52,367 nt of DNA, from positions 1 through 52,367 of the forward strand of contig PGYB01000027.1 of NCBI GenBank assembly GCA_002839445.1. The letters are read 5' to 3'. Position 1 is the stretch's first letter; each line of letters begins with the position of its first letter. Both the position numbers and the translations under genes were made by a program. Source of the stretch: Candidatus Riflebacteria bacterium HGW-Riflebacteria-1 (GTDB lineage Bacteria; Muiribacteriota; Ozemobacteria; Ozemobacterales; Ozemobacteraceae). Shown here in pieces: positions 41,689 through 49,243 of the stretch. Below the pieces are notes generated by a model. It was not told the origin of the DNA, made no database searches, and worked only from the letters and a program-made list of their open reading frames with translations.

Positions 41689-43653
41689 CTAAATGAGTGG
41701 GCTTCCGCAGTTATTGCAAAACTTCGTCTGCATACCATTTTTTTCCCCGCAATTGACACACTGAATTTCGTTCACTGCCTTTTCGAAGATTGCTCCATGT
41801 TTGACCCCATTGACTCTGAAGATCTCGACAGGCGTGGCTTTCCCCTTGTCCATGATCGATTTCATCTGCTCAATCAGAAAATACGCCTTAACATGTTCAT
41901 AGGTTGATCTGGTAATCAATAGTTCCATTGGCTTCGCCTCGGCCATGACGAAAGCAGCGAGGTTTACGTCGGCTCCAATGACTGTGTGTGAAAGGTGCTT
42001 TTCCGAACCAATGGTGCCTATGGTAGCCTCACCGGTATTTATGCCGATTCCTATGCTGATTGACGGCTTGCCCTCCTTCTCCCATTGAGGCTGTAACTTA
42101 GCGAGAGCCTCAAGCATCTTGTAGCCGCAAAGAACCGCTCTCAATGGATCATCAGGCATAGCAACAGGGTCACCGAAAAATGCCAGCAACTGATCGCCCA
42201 TATATTTGTCGAGAGTACCCTTCATTTCCGCCAGAATATCCGACATCATTATGAAATACAGGTTTAAGTGCTCCAGGACAATGTTTGAATCAACATGTTC
42301 CAGCATATTGGTAAAACCTCGAATGTTGGAAAAAAGAACCGTGACTTTGCATTTGCTTCCACCAGGTTTCATAACGGAAGATTCGAGTAAATCAGCCCCT
42401 TTAAACGTTGCTGGAACGATTTGGCCAAGCATCTTATTTAGATCCTCGTTCCGCTTTATCTGCTTTTCACAGTTCCTTTTTGTCGAAAGGAGTTCTTCCG
42501 TCATAGCAGAGAGGAGTTTTGCATTTTTTATAACCAGGCCGGCAATATCCGCGCAGGTCGCAATAAGGTTTTGGTCCTCTTTTGTATAGTCTGGGTTTTT
42601 CATCTTCTCGACGTTAACAATTGCAAACACCTTGTTCTCTACATAAATCGGCGCTGCAAGGACCGTTTTTATGGGCGCCGTTGAGGCGACAAGTCCTCTG
42701 ATACGAGGGTCAAGCATGCATTCCTTAACCCCGAGGAACCCGGGCATTCCGATAAGCTCATTGAACTTTGGCTGGGCAAGAAAAGTCGGGATGCAGTTTT
42801 GTTCGTAGGAAACCACGGTATTACGGCAATTCCTGGCAGTCATTCCTTCGGCGGCGATCAATACGAGTTTTCCATTCTTTTCATCGTTGAGAAGAAGTTG
42901 AACCCGGTCGGCATCAAGAGCTTTGACCACGATCTCAATGATGGTCGAAAATATTTCGTCGCGATCAACACTCTCTATAAGCTTCCTGAGCCTCAAAAAC
43001 GTGGTCGACAACTTCATCGATTTTTCTGAAAGCTTATCCTTGATCTCGTGCAGATCCTCATCAACAGACTGTTCTGAAGGTTCTTCCGAATCGGTTTCCA
43101 TAGGCTCCCGGTTGTTGTCGAATATATTGAAAGCATCAATCAGGCAGCGCAATTGTTCTTTATCGAACCCTAGCGAGTATACCCTGGCAACTTCCGCTTC
43201 GATAACTTCATCGGTAATATCGGATGTCACCATTGAGCGCAGTTCCTTCAATCGAAGCGTTCCAGGTTGTTGTTCCCCTGCGGCTTTCCTTTCCAGATAA
43301 GACTGGTTTCCCTTGAGAACATCCAGGTAACCTCGAATGACCTCCTGGTGGGAGAGAGATAAATTGTCAAGTGCCAGCAGAAGCCAGGCAAGCGATTCGT
43401 CTTCATGCTGAGGAGTTCCTTGTCCAACTGCGAACGCAATCCCCAATACTGCCTGTGCCTGCGTGTGCCCTTTTAGAGCCGCCCGCATCAACCATTCCAG
43501 TCCCTCGCCAATGGCAGCTGAGTCTTGAGAACGACAAATACAAGCCTTGCCATACGAAAATCGTGCGTTGCAGTCACCGGCCCTGGCAGCAGACAAATCC
43601 GGGTGAACAGTCTCCTTTTTTTTACAGCCAAAAACACGTTCAAAGATCCCCAT
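41689..43653 (-). CDS. Sel1-GAF-class III cyclase homologue with zinc-ribbon tail
   Basis: 654 residues, soluble. An N-terminal Sel1/TPR-like region (about 20-115; WLMRAALKGHTQAQAVLGIAFAVGQG) is followed by a charged coiled-coil stretch and a GAF domain (about 235-380). Then a class III nucleotide cyclase domain (about 420-610) and a C-terminal zinc ribbon (CVNCGEKNGMQTKFCNNCG). In the cyclase domain the first metal Asp is replaced: FSNIRGFT instead of FSDIxGFT; the second (YMGDQLLAFFG) is kept. Catalysis is therefore doubtful, and it may be a sensor or regulator only. GGAGG precedes the ATG. It occupies one array unit between sites C and B, unusually long for a cassette. Confidence 0.85.
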   Translation of the reverse strand: MGIFERVFGCKKKETVHPDLSAARAGDCNARFSYGKACICRSQDSAAIGEGLEWLMRAALKGHTQAQAVLGIAFAVGQGTPQHEDESLAWLLLALDNLSLSHQEVIRGYLDVLKGNQSYLERKAAGEQQPGTLRLKELRSMVTSDITDEVIEAEVARVYSLGFDKEQLRCLIDAFNIFDNNREPMETDSEEPSEQSVDEDLHEIKDKLSEKSMKLSTTFLRLRKLIESVDRDEIFSTIIEIVVKALDADRVQLLLNDEKNGKLVLIAAEGMTARNCRNTVVSYEQNCIPTFLAQPKFNELIGMPGFLGVKECMLDPRIRGLVASTAPIKTVLAAPIYVENKVFAIVNVEKMKNPDYTKEDQNLIATCADIAGLVIKNAKLLSAMTEELLSTKRNCEKQIKRNEDLNKMLGQIVPATFKGADLLESSVMKPGGSKCKVTVLFSNIRGFTNMLEHVDSNIVLEHLNLYFIMMSDILAEMKGTLDKYMGDQLLAFFGDPVAMPDDPLRAVLCGYKMLEALAKLQPQWEKEGKPSISIGIGINTGEATIGTIGSEKHLSHTVIGADVNLAAFVMAEAKPMELLITRSTYEHVKAYFLIEQMKSIMDKGKATPVEIFRVNGVKHGAIFEKAVNEIQCVNCGEKNGMQTKFCNNCGSPLI

Positions 43654-43770
43654 TTTGCCTCCTCAACATCATTTCACACAAAAACAGTTCGAGAGATACT
43701 ACCAAAGCCTGTGTTTTATAAGCGCCCACCGACACTGAAGTTAATGACATCTCTTTTGTTGTGGTGGTCA

Positions 43771-43870
43771 GTCGAACGCCTGTCGTGACCGGAAAAACGA
43801 GACGGGCGCGGGTGTTGCGCAAGCAAGACCCGTGATCCGGCCTTATTTTAAGAGTTCACGCACATGTTAT
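43771..43870 (-). repeat. attC-like site C
   Basis: The left end is GTCGAACGCCTGTCGTGACCGG and the centre is the family hairpin (GGGCGCGGGTGTTGCGCAAGCAAGACCCGTGATCCGGCC). The right end is diverged (TTATTTTAAGAGTTCACGCACATGTTAT). It lies immediately after the stop of the PIN gene ending at 43875. Confidence 0.7.
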
Positions 43871-43874
43871 CTGA

Positions 43875-44294
43875 TTATTTTCTCACAATTATTCTTAAAA
43901 ATTCTTCTGCATCAAGGACTTTGAATTTATCATTTTTAAAGTCTTTTTTGTTCCTTGTTATGAGGAAATCCACATTGTTTTCTGCGGCAATCGAGCTGTG
44001 TACATCGTCTTCAAAGTCCTTGAACTTGTTGGAAACCGCTTCTTTAACATTCCTTAGAGAAATGCCTGGCACTGAAAAGATCCGCAAACTATCAATGATG
44101 AATTCATCGGCAATTTTTTTGTTTAATTCTTTTGAGATGATATAATAGGTATTGGCCAATGTAAGAGGCGAAACTAGGCCTAAAATCTTCTTGGTTTCAG
44201 TCAATTCAATTATTTTGGCGGAATATGATGAAAAAGGCTCTCTGTCCAAAAGCCAATCAAGCAAAATATTGCAGTCAATGTATGTCTTGATCAT
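43875..44294 (-). CDS. PIN-domain toxin (PF13470-like)
   Basis: 139 residues with the PIN acidic residues in YIDCNILLDWLLDREPF, FEDDVHSSIAAENNVDFLITRNKKDF. Relatives pair with DUF6364 antitoxins, exactly as here; the start overlaps the antitoxin stop by four bases. Predicted endoribonuclease. It ends at attC-like site C. Confidence 0.88.
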   Translation of the reverse strand: MIKTYIDCNILLDWLLDREPFSSYSAKIIELTETKKILGLVSPLTLANTYYIISKELNKKIADEFIIDSLRIFSVPGISLRNVKEAVSNKFKDFEDDVHSSIAAENNVDFLITRNKKDFKNDKFKVLDAEEFLRIIVRK

Positions 44295-44545
44295 TCTAGG
44301 TGCTTGCCTCGCAGATAGCTTAATTTATGGGTTTCTGCGTCAAAATCGGTGCTACTTATAATACCTTTATACTTTTTTGCGATTGGCGAGAGGATTTCTG
44401 ATTCTGCATTATCCTTGCTTCTCATTAGATATGATTTATACAATTCTTCGGTCAGCGCACTGAGTGACTTCTGTTGCTTTGAAGCGTAAATTTTTATTCG
44501 TTCTATTATTTCTTTATCAAGTCTTAATGTAAGCTTTGTATCCAT
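44291..44545 (-). CDS. DUF6364-family antitoxin
   Basis: 84 residues. MDTKLTLRLDKEIIERIKIYASKQQKSLS is a ribbon-helix-helix start, and the tail is acidic and flexible. It matches DUF6364 antitoxins partnered with PIN toxins. AGGAG precedes the ATG. An AT-rich stretch with TATAATAATTATACG just upstream contains an inverted repeat likely to be promoter and operator. Confidence 0.85.
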   Translation of the reverse strand: MDTKLTLRLDKEIIERIKIYASKQQKSLSALTEELYKSYLMRSKDNAESEILSPIAKKYKGIISSTDFDAETHKLSYLRGKHLE

Positions 44546-44621
44546 ATCAACTCTCCTTTGACGTATCTATAATAATTATACGTCAACCTGCTCGGTCGGT
44601 CAAGGCAAATTGTCTTTCCAG

Positions 44622-44723
44622 ATAACGCCTGTCGTAACCGGAAATGGCCAGACGGGCGCGGGTGTTGCGTAAGCAAGACCCGTGATCCGGCCTCGTTTCC
44701 AGCGTCGACGCGATTGTTGAGCG
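44622..44723 (-). repeat. attC-like site D
   Basis: 102 bp with both ends intact (TAACGCCTGTCGTAACCGGAAATGGCC ... CCTCGTTTCCAGCGTCGACGCGATTGTTGA) and the central hairpin. It follows the BrnA stop by 35 bp. Confidence 0.8.
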
Positions 44724-44757
44724 TCCTCTTCATTAATTTGAATTATGGGCTTTCTTC

Positions 44758-44970
44758 TCACACTGCCCAGTTTATTTTAATCTTCTTTTTCTTTTCAACA
44801 CAGTCTCGAAGGTAAAAGTTAATCAGTTGCTGGTAAGGTACACCGATTTCTTTTGCCAGGTCTTTGAAATAGCTGATAATATCCGAGCTTAACCTTATGG
44901 TTACTGGCTTTTTCAATTCTTTTGTGTGTGGATTCTTTTTTGATTTGGAAAAATCATATTCTTTTCTCAT
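44758..44970 (-). CDS. brnA: BrnA-type antitoxin (CopG/RHH)
   Basis: 70 residues. KPVTIRLSSDIISYFKDLAKEIGVPYQQLINFYLRDCV is the ribbon-helix-helix core of BrnA. It neutralises BrnT and represses the operon. The start ATG overlaps the stop of brnT in its undamaged frame (ATGA), the usual brnTA layout. Confidence 0.9.
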   Translation of the reverse strand: MRKEYDFSKSKKNPHTKELKKPVTIRLSSDIISYFKDLAKEIGVPYQQLINFYLRDCVEKKKKIKINWAV

Positions 44971-45250
44971 AAAAACTCCTGATAATGCCTCGCTTCAGAA
45001 TTAGTGGCCTTTCGCGCTGAGTTGATCTGACTGTTTTTTCGTCTTGCCGGTAGCAGTGACAAACCGTTAGAATCCTGACATTTGCAGAAATCCCAAGCAA
45101 ATGAAACCTGTCTTCGTTATCTGAATGCTCCGGGTCAGGAACAATTCTTGCGTTTTCGTCAAAGAAAACACTTTGCGCTTTCTCGAAGGAAACCCCATGT
45201 TTCTTCAAATTGCCCCTGGCCTTATTTTCGTCCCATTCAAAAACAAACAT
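44954..45250 (-). pseudogene. brnT: BrnT-type ribonuclease toxin, frameshifted near its end
   Basis: The first about 73 residues are normal BrnT (FEWDENKARGNLKKHGVSFEKAQSVF, HLLGISANVRILTVCHCYRQDEK). The frame then leaves the family. In the neighbouring frame the expected ending NSQINSARKATNSEARHYQEFL is found, with a TGA that overlaps the brnA start. One missing A in the A6 run (plus positions 45034-45039) explains it. Restored, the gene would end at 44967 with 94 residues. It is either a loss-of-toxin mutation or a sequencing error at a homopolymer. The catalytic His/Arg of the lost end (SARKAT) would be missing. Confidence 0.8.
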
Positions 45251-45366
45251 ATATTTATATTGTATTTACTTTGTATTTATTAGACAAGAATCTTTTCACA
45301 TACGTTAGCACTAGAAAAATAGTTGTAGAAACAAGCCTTTGTGCAGGGTTTTGATTTGTTCATTTG

Positions 45367-45432
45367 TCGCTCAATGCGAAGTTCTGCTGAAGTCGGGCTT
45401 TTTAGGCTTCAGCAGAAACTTTTTGTTAAATC
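45367..45432 (-). repeat. Short attC-like site E
   Basis: In gene direction it starts ATTTAAC (matches RYYYAAC) and has a perfect 11-bp stem TTCTGCTGAAG/CTTCAGCAGAA (45382-45392, 45407-45417). The far end is degenerate (TTGAGCG). It is not of the main family, but lies where the site of the YodC/DUF6953 unit should be, 40 bp after the stop at 45472. Confidence 0.4.
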
Positions 45433-45471
45433 ATCTTTTTTCAGAGCAAGAGTGTGTTTATTCTTATAGTA

Positions 45472-45738
45472 TTAACCTCTCGCCTCTCTTCCTGGCTCAT
45501 CTTCAGCTACACGGAATCTCCAATACATATCAGGCTTAACCCAAACCACATTATTTGGAGTTAATTTTTTAAATGCTTCTAGAACGTTGCGATTGAGGAC
45601 TTGATTGCCATCGCTATTTTCTCTTAATAGCATTTCGTTTTTTGTTTTTACCAAATAGTCCACAACATCATCCTGGTAAATGCAACCATTAGCCTCAATC
45701 TCCGATAGCATCCACTTGGCTATTGAATTAGCATCCAT
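45472..45738 (-). CDS. DUF6953-family protein
   Basis: 88 residues. DANSIAKWMLSEIEANGCIYQDDVVDYL and the ending PNNVVWVKPDMYWRFR...DEPGR match DUF6953, a small family of unknown role often found among mobile genes. It starts two bases after the stop of the YodC-like gene, so the two form one cassette. Confidence 0.75.
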   Translation of the reverse strand: MDANSIAKWMLSEIEANGCIYQDDVVDYLVKTKNEMLLRENSDGNQVLNRNVLEAFKKLTPNNVVWVKPDMYWRFRVAEDEPGREARG

Positions 45739-45740
45739 GC

Positions 45741-45938
45741 CTACTCTTCTTCAACTTTAAGAATTGACTGAAGTGAGAAAACACCGCTATCAAGTTTCTT
45801 GCCTGCAAACCACTGACATTTTAGAGCCTCAATCTTATCACTACCATTTTTTGTAATGCATTCTTTTACAGTCATATCAGGACCACCTGACTTTAATTTC
45901 ACGATGTCACCAATTGCGAATTTAATTTGCTTGCTCAT
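45741..45938 (-). CDS. YodC/DUF2158-family protein
   Basis: 65 residues. FAIGDIVKLKSGGPDMTVKE...LKCQWFAGKKLDSGVFSLQSIL is the complete DUF2158 (YodC) domain, small and SH3-like, function unknown and common in integron cassettes and phage islands. AGGAGACGAAA precedes the ATG. Confidence 0.85.
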   Translation of the reverse strand: MSKQIKFAIGDIVKLKSGGPDMTVKECITKNGSDKIEALKCQWFAGKKLDSGVFSLQSILKVEEE

Positions 45939-45995
45939 TTTCGTCTCCTTTTATGATCTTTCATTAGTAATATGAACTGATTTACATTTTAAATT

Positions 45996-46019
45996 TAACG
46001 CCTGTCGTAAACGGAAATA
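45996..46019 (-). repeat. Half attC-like site F (outer left half only)
   Basis: TAACGCCTGTCGTAAACGGAAATA is the left end of the main site family, but the hairpin and right half are absent. The matching right half is found 870 bp away at 46882-46912. Confidence 0.6.
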
Positions 46020-46150
46020 AACTTTACAACGAAAACAATCGTGTGTACAAGAACAATCTTTCCCCCGCGTCATCTGGTTCTAACATTACGGATTTGTTTG
46101 GTGTTTTTTGTCCTGTTGTCCGGTTGTATTTAATTCTTAATTCTTCCATT
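46018..46150 (+). repeat. Second array repeat family, copy 1
   Basis: About 130 bp beginning AAACTTTACAACGAAAACAATC and ending near GTTGTATTTAATTCTTAATTC. Copies 2 and 3 are at 50378-50540 and 51283-51486. No ORF. Confidence 0.75.
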
Positions 46151-46166
46151 TATTTTGTCATACGTA

Positions 46167-46212
46167 AGGCTAACCGGTGCGGAGCATCCGCATTGAGTCG
46201 ATGGTTAGGCCT
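46167..46212 (-). repeat. Short attC site G of foreign type
   Basis: In gene direction GGCCTAACCATCGACTCAATGCGGATGCTCCGCACCGGTTAGCC: R'' is GCCTAAC (perfect RYYYAAC), the hairpin is GCGGATGCTCCGC, and R' is GTTAGCC. It lies 42 bp after the CheB-like gene. It shares no sequence with the main family and resembles the compact attC sites of mobile and proteobacterial integrons. Confidence 0.7.
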
Positions 46213-46253
46213 TCGCGCCCCCAGGTGACACAGCAGCCGACGCTGTCGTTCGG

Positions 46254-46841
46254 CTACCCTTCGGCATTTGCGATTCGCACAATGGCGTCGGCGATATCCT
46301 CGGGAGACAGCACGAAATCCACGAAACCGCTAGCGATAGCGCTTTCAGGCATGTCCGGCTGCTTTGCGGTGTCCAGGCGCTGGGCGATAGTCGTGCCCCC
46401 AACGTCCTTGATACCCCGAAGCGCGTCTGCGCCGTCACCATCATAACCAGAGACTATCACGGCGATGAGTTTACCGTCCCAGTGCTCCGTTAACGAGCGC
46501 AGGAAGACGGTGATCACATCGGGCCATCCCCTAGGCTTCGAAATCGGCTCTAGCCGAAAGTCGCCCTCAAGCACGTGCAGGTCGCGCTGTTCAGGGATTA
46601 TGAACACCCGATTAGGGCGAATGAGCAAGCGATCCGTAATCAATTCCACCGGCATCGTTGAGAAGCGCGGGAGAATCTCGTGAAGCTGAGTGGCGAAGGT
46701 TCTCACATGGTTGACGATGACGACGGCGACACCCATGTTGTTCGGCAGGTTTTGCAGCAACCGGATGTATGCGTCGAGACCGCCAGCGGAACCGCCAACG
46801 CAGACGATAGGAAATTCCCTTTCATTGCGAACGACTTTCAT
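46254..46841 (-). CDS. Stand-alone CheB-type methylesterase domain protein
   Basis: 195 residues without a receiver domain. The catalytic triad is seen as Ser in VGGSAGG, His in VNHVRTFATQL and Asp in SGYDGDGADAL. CheB removes methyl groups from chemoreceptors; stand-alone copies fused to or near histidine kinases have unclear targets. It is GC-richer than its surroundings and followed by a non-family attC site, so it looks like a recently acquired cassette. The ATG has GGAGACATGACGG upstream with a loose spacing. Confidence 0.85.
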   Translation of the reverse strand: MKVVRNEREFPIVCVGGSAGGLDAYIRLLQNLPNNMGVAVVIVNHVRTFATQLHEILPRFSTMPVELITDRLLIRPNRVFIIPEQRDLHVLEGDFRLEPISKPRGWPDVITVFLRSLTEHWDGKLIAVIVSGYDGDGADALRGIKDVGGTTIAQRLDTAKQPDMPESAIASGFVDFVLSPEDIADAIVRIANAEG

Positions 46842-46881
46842 CCGTCATGTCTCCTACTGCGGTGTCATCAAAGTAATAGCC

Positions 46882-46912
46882 TCATTTTCCGCGTCGACGC
46901 ATTGGTTATGCC
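46882..46912 (-). repeat. Half attC-like site H (right half only)
   Basis: CTCATTTTCCGCGTCGACGCATTGGTTATGCC is the right end of the main site family with R'' GCATAAC. The left half and hairpin are missing here, and the sequence turns into unrelated DNA upstream of the CheB-like gene. Confidence 0.65.
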
Positions 46913-47304
46913 TCTTCAATCATTTCGAATGATAGTCCAGAGACATCGTTGAAATGAGAATCACGGGTTATCAATGTTAAGTTGTATTGCATGGCTGTGG
47001 CTGCAATCCAGATATCGTTTTCTGGAATGGGTTTACCAATTGATTTTAAGCCTGATTTTATCTCACCATAAATTTTGGCCGTATGCTGATCACAGCTTAA
47101 AATCTCGTTTTTTAAGGCAAACTCGTTGATCCGGGTAACATTTTCTTTGATTTTACTGGACTTAAATGCCCGAACATATAATTCTCCAACAACAATGCTG
47201 GGAGTAAAAACGCTTTTAAACTGGATTATTTTGTCTAAAATCGGCTGTTCGCCTTGGAACAATGCAATTACGATGTTTGTGTCTAATAGATACTTACCAC
47301 TCAT
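46906..47304 (-). CDS. vapC: VapC-type PIN-domain toxin
   Basis: 132 residues from ATG at 47304 (in-frame ATG at 47334 possible). MSGKYLLDTNIVIALF, VVGELYV, ENDIWIAATAM and TRDSHFNDV give the PIN acidic residues. The start lies within the end of the antitoxin gene (11-bp overlap). The TAA stop is part of the GCATAAC core of half-site H. Confidence 0.88.
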   Translation of the reverse strand: MSGKYLLDTNIVIALFQGEQPILDKIIQFKSVFTPSIVVGELYVRAFKSSKIKENVTRINEFALKNEILSCDQHTAKIYGEIKSGLKSIGKPIPENDIWIAATAMQYNLTLITRDSHFNDVSGLSFEMIEEA

Positions 47305-47500
47305 CTCCTTCGATTCTCTCACATCCTGATTCAATCTCTTTTTTCATTAGTTCAAGGTCTTCAGCAGAGATACAACCGGCAAATTTCGTGATTGAACTAC
47401 CGGGAACGCCTTTTAGTCCAGTTTTCTGCAGACTCTTAACATATTTTAAAACTTTCTGCTGCATTTCTTCAGGAAGATGTTCAAGTTGTTTCGTAATCAA
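47294..47500 (-). CDS. Antitoxin of the VapC module
   Basis: 68 residues. It begins ITKQLEHLPEEMQQKVLKYVKSLQK, typical of DUF2281/VapB-like antitoxins, and ends acidic (ELMKKEIESGCERIEGDEW). The upstream region (47560-47600) has repeats GTTTGCAATACAAAC and CGTTTGCAAGCG that could be operators. Confidence 0.8.
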   Translation of the reverse strand: MITKQLEHLPEEMQQKVLKYVKSLQKTGLKGVPGSSITKFAGCISAEDLELMKKEIESGCERIEGDEW

Positions 47501-47611
47501 ATTTTAGGTTGATGAAGTCATTTGTCCTCCACATCTCTTCAATCATTTTAACAAATTCTAGTTTGCAATACAAACTTTCGTTTGCAAGCGTGTTTTTTCA
47601 GGCATAACGAC

Positions 47612-47715
47612 CAGGCAAAACTTCCCAGGGCTGCCGGGCTACTCGACAAGGATTCTACAAGGAAACCTGCCCGGCAGCACCGGGTAAGTTTGGGCGCCTT
47701 GTTTGGCCGTGTTAT
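47612..47715 (-). repeat. attC-like site I, different family
   Basis: It has outer ends GCATAACG and CGTGTTATC, inner pairs GGCAAAACTTCCC/GGGTAAGTTTGGGCGCC, and a central CTGCCGGG/CCCGGCAG stem. It shares only layout, not sequence, with the main family, and ends 18 bp from the histidine kinase stop. Confidence 0.65.
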
Positions 47716-47732
47716 CATTTGTGATTGCTGAA

Positions 47733-48974
47733 TCAAAGAGTCCTGCTCCGTCTTGCCCCCTTTGATTTCTCCGCCGCAATCGGCTTCGGCGGCGGGTTGT
47801 CACGCGGTTTTTGCGTTGCTGCGCTCGTCGCCTTCAACCCAAGCTGACGCGGAAGGCGAACGGTGAACGTCGTGCCTTGCTGCGCCGTCGAGGCGACCGC
47901 GATCGTTCCCCCCTTGGCGTTGACAATCTCGCGCACGATGTACAAGCCCAGCCCGATGCTGCCCGGAGCCCGCTGCAATGACGATTCGACCGTAACATGA
48001 CGCACCAGCGGATCGAAGAGCGTAGGCAGCGCCTCTGGCGGGATCGGCGTGCCTTCATTATGCACGCTCAACACCACTGCCGGCCCTTCTGAAGCGGCCG
48101 ACAGTTCGACCGGCCCATCTGGCGACCCGTGCTGAAGAGCGTTGACCAAGAGGTTGGAGATGACCTGTCGGATTCGTGCCGCATCCCAATTGCCGGTTAG
48201 GTCGCCGCGCGGATTAAAGTGCAGCGTGCGTTGCGGGTGCGTCGCGCGAAATCCGTCAAACACTTCACGACAGAGCATTTGCAGATCGCCCGGCTCGCAA
48301 TTCAGCGGCATGGCGCTGCCCAGCCATGTCGATGCGAAGTCGATCATATCCCTGATCAACTTTGACATCGCCTTAGATTCTGTGCCGATCATCGACAGCG
48401 TCGCACTAGACTTCAGGTCTTCATTTTCCTGCGCGACAAGCTGCGCGCCCATGCGGATGGCGATCAACGGATTGCGCAAATCGTGACCGAGGATTGCCAG
48501 GAACAATTGGCGGGAGCGATTGACGCGCTCGGTGTAGCTGCCGACGGCCTCGGCGAGAGACTGATCGATCGACTCGTTAAAGCGGGTGATGTCGTCGATG
48601 TCGTCGATGTCGGGCTGCGGCAAGCTCTTGCGCCAGAGGCGCAGGACGCTGGCGCGCAGAGCGCGGTATTCTGAGACGACCTCGATGATGTTGAATCCCG
48701 AGCCGACACGCTCCTCGGCGTGCCGTGCCGAGGCGATGTCGAGCCGGTCGCTCTCCTTTGCGCCCGCGATGCCGTGGCCTTTGGACTTACCCTCCTGCTG
48801 CGCGAGGCTCTGATCGACCTGCATGCCCCGCGCGGATGCCAGCAGGATCGCCTGGGCGTCGTCACGCAGGGCGAGTTTTGTCATCGTCTCCCCTGGCGCG
48901 AGAGTGGCCGCAAACGCTTCCCATTCAGCGAGGATGGGTTCGACGTTCGCTAGAATAAAGTTTGCCAGTCGCAT
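47733..48974 (-). CDS. RsbRD-like N-domain sensor histidine kinase, GC-rich cassette
   Basis: 413 residues. An N-terminal RsbRD-like helical domain (about 1-155) is followed by HisKA with the phospho-acceptor His in LAILGHDLRNPLIAIR, then HATPase_c with N (NLLVNALQHG), G1 and G2 (GSIGLGLYIVREIV) boxes. The C-terminal tail is basic. It lacks membrane helices and so is a cytoplasmic sensor; no response regulator is adjacent. GC content and codon choice are far above those of neighbouring genes. Long spurious frames on both strands reflect this, which argues for transfer from a high-GC (probably proteobacterial) source. The ATG has AAAGGAG upstream. Confidence 0.9.
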   Translation of the reverse strand: MRLANFILANVEPILAEWEAFAATLAPGETMTKLALRDDAQAILLASARGMQVDQSLAQQEGKSKGHGIAGAKESDRLDIASARHAEERVGSGFNIIEVVSEYRALRASVLRLWRKSLPQPDIDDIDDITRFNESIDQSLAEAVGSYTERVNRSRQLFLAILGHDLRNPLIAIRMGAQLVAQENEDLKSSATLSMIGTESKAMSKLIRDMIDFASTWLGSAMPLNCEPGDLQMLCREVFDGFRATHPQRTLHFNPRGDLTGNWDAARIRQVISNLLVNALQHGSPDGPVELSAASEGPAVVLSVHNEGTPIPPEALPTLFDPLVRHVTVESSLQRAPGSIGLGLYIVREIVNAKGGTIAVASTAQQGTTFTVRLPRQLGLKATSAATQKPRDNPPPKPIAAEKSKGARRSRTL

Positions 48975-49009
48975 TGATTGCTCCTTTGGGTTGTATCAGC
49001 CTCCGGTGG

Positions 49010-49108
49010 CCGAACGCCTGTCGTAACCGGAAATGAGAGACGGGCCGCGGGTGTTGCGTAAGCAAGACCCGTGATCCGGCCTCATTTTCCGCGTCGACGC
49101 GATTGTTA
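49010..49108 (-). repeat. attC-like site J
   Basis: Complete main-family site: CGAACGCCTGTCGTAACCGGAAATGAG ... CTCATTTTCCGCGTCGACGCGATTGTTAC, with 12 near-perfect outer-stem bases and the GC-rich central hairpin. It lies between the 42-aa ORF and the histidine kinase. Confidence 0.85.
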
Positions 49109-49114
49109 CAGCTC

Positions 49115-49243
49115 TTATTCATTTAATTCTGATACTCCGCAAAACTCTTTTTGAAAGGTAGTCTCTGAGATTAAACACATCACATGGGTGGCCATAGTCT
49201 CCTGAATATAAGCTTCAATGACTTTTTTTGTTGTTGCTTTCAT
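49115..49243 (-). CDS. 42-aa small protein downstream of the broken RhuM-Fic gene
   Basis: The start ATG overlaps the stop of the Fic fragment (ATGA). The product is MKATTKKVIEAYIQETMATH followed by a short tail ending SELNE. Six bases after its stop, attC site J begins. A diverged 60-bp relative of its 3' half is at 50307-50366. Unknown family; it may be only a relic. Confidence 0.4.
   Translation of the reverse strand: MKATTKKVIEAYIQETMATHVMCLISETTFQKEFCGVSELNE

Noticed and set aside
47834..48953. Several overlapping frames of 60-130 aa on both strands within the histidine kinase
   Set aside because: High GC in the third codon position creates long spurious frames; none has a recognisable domain and the kinase frame explains the region.
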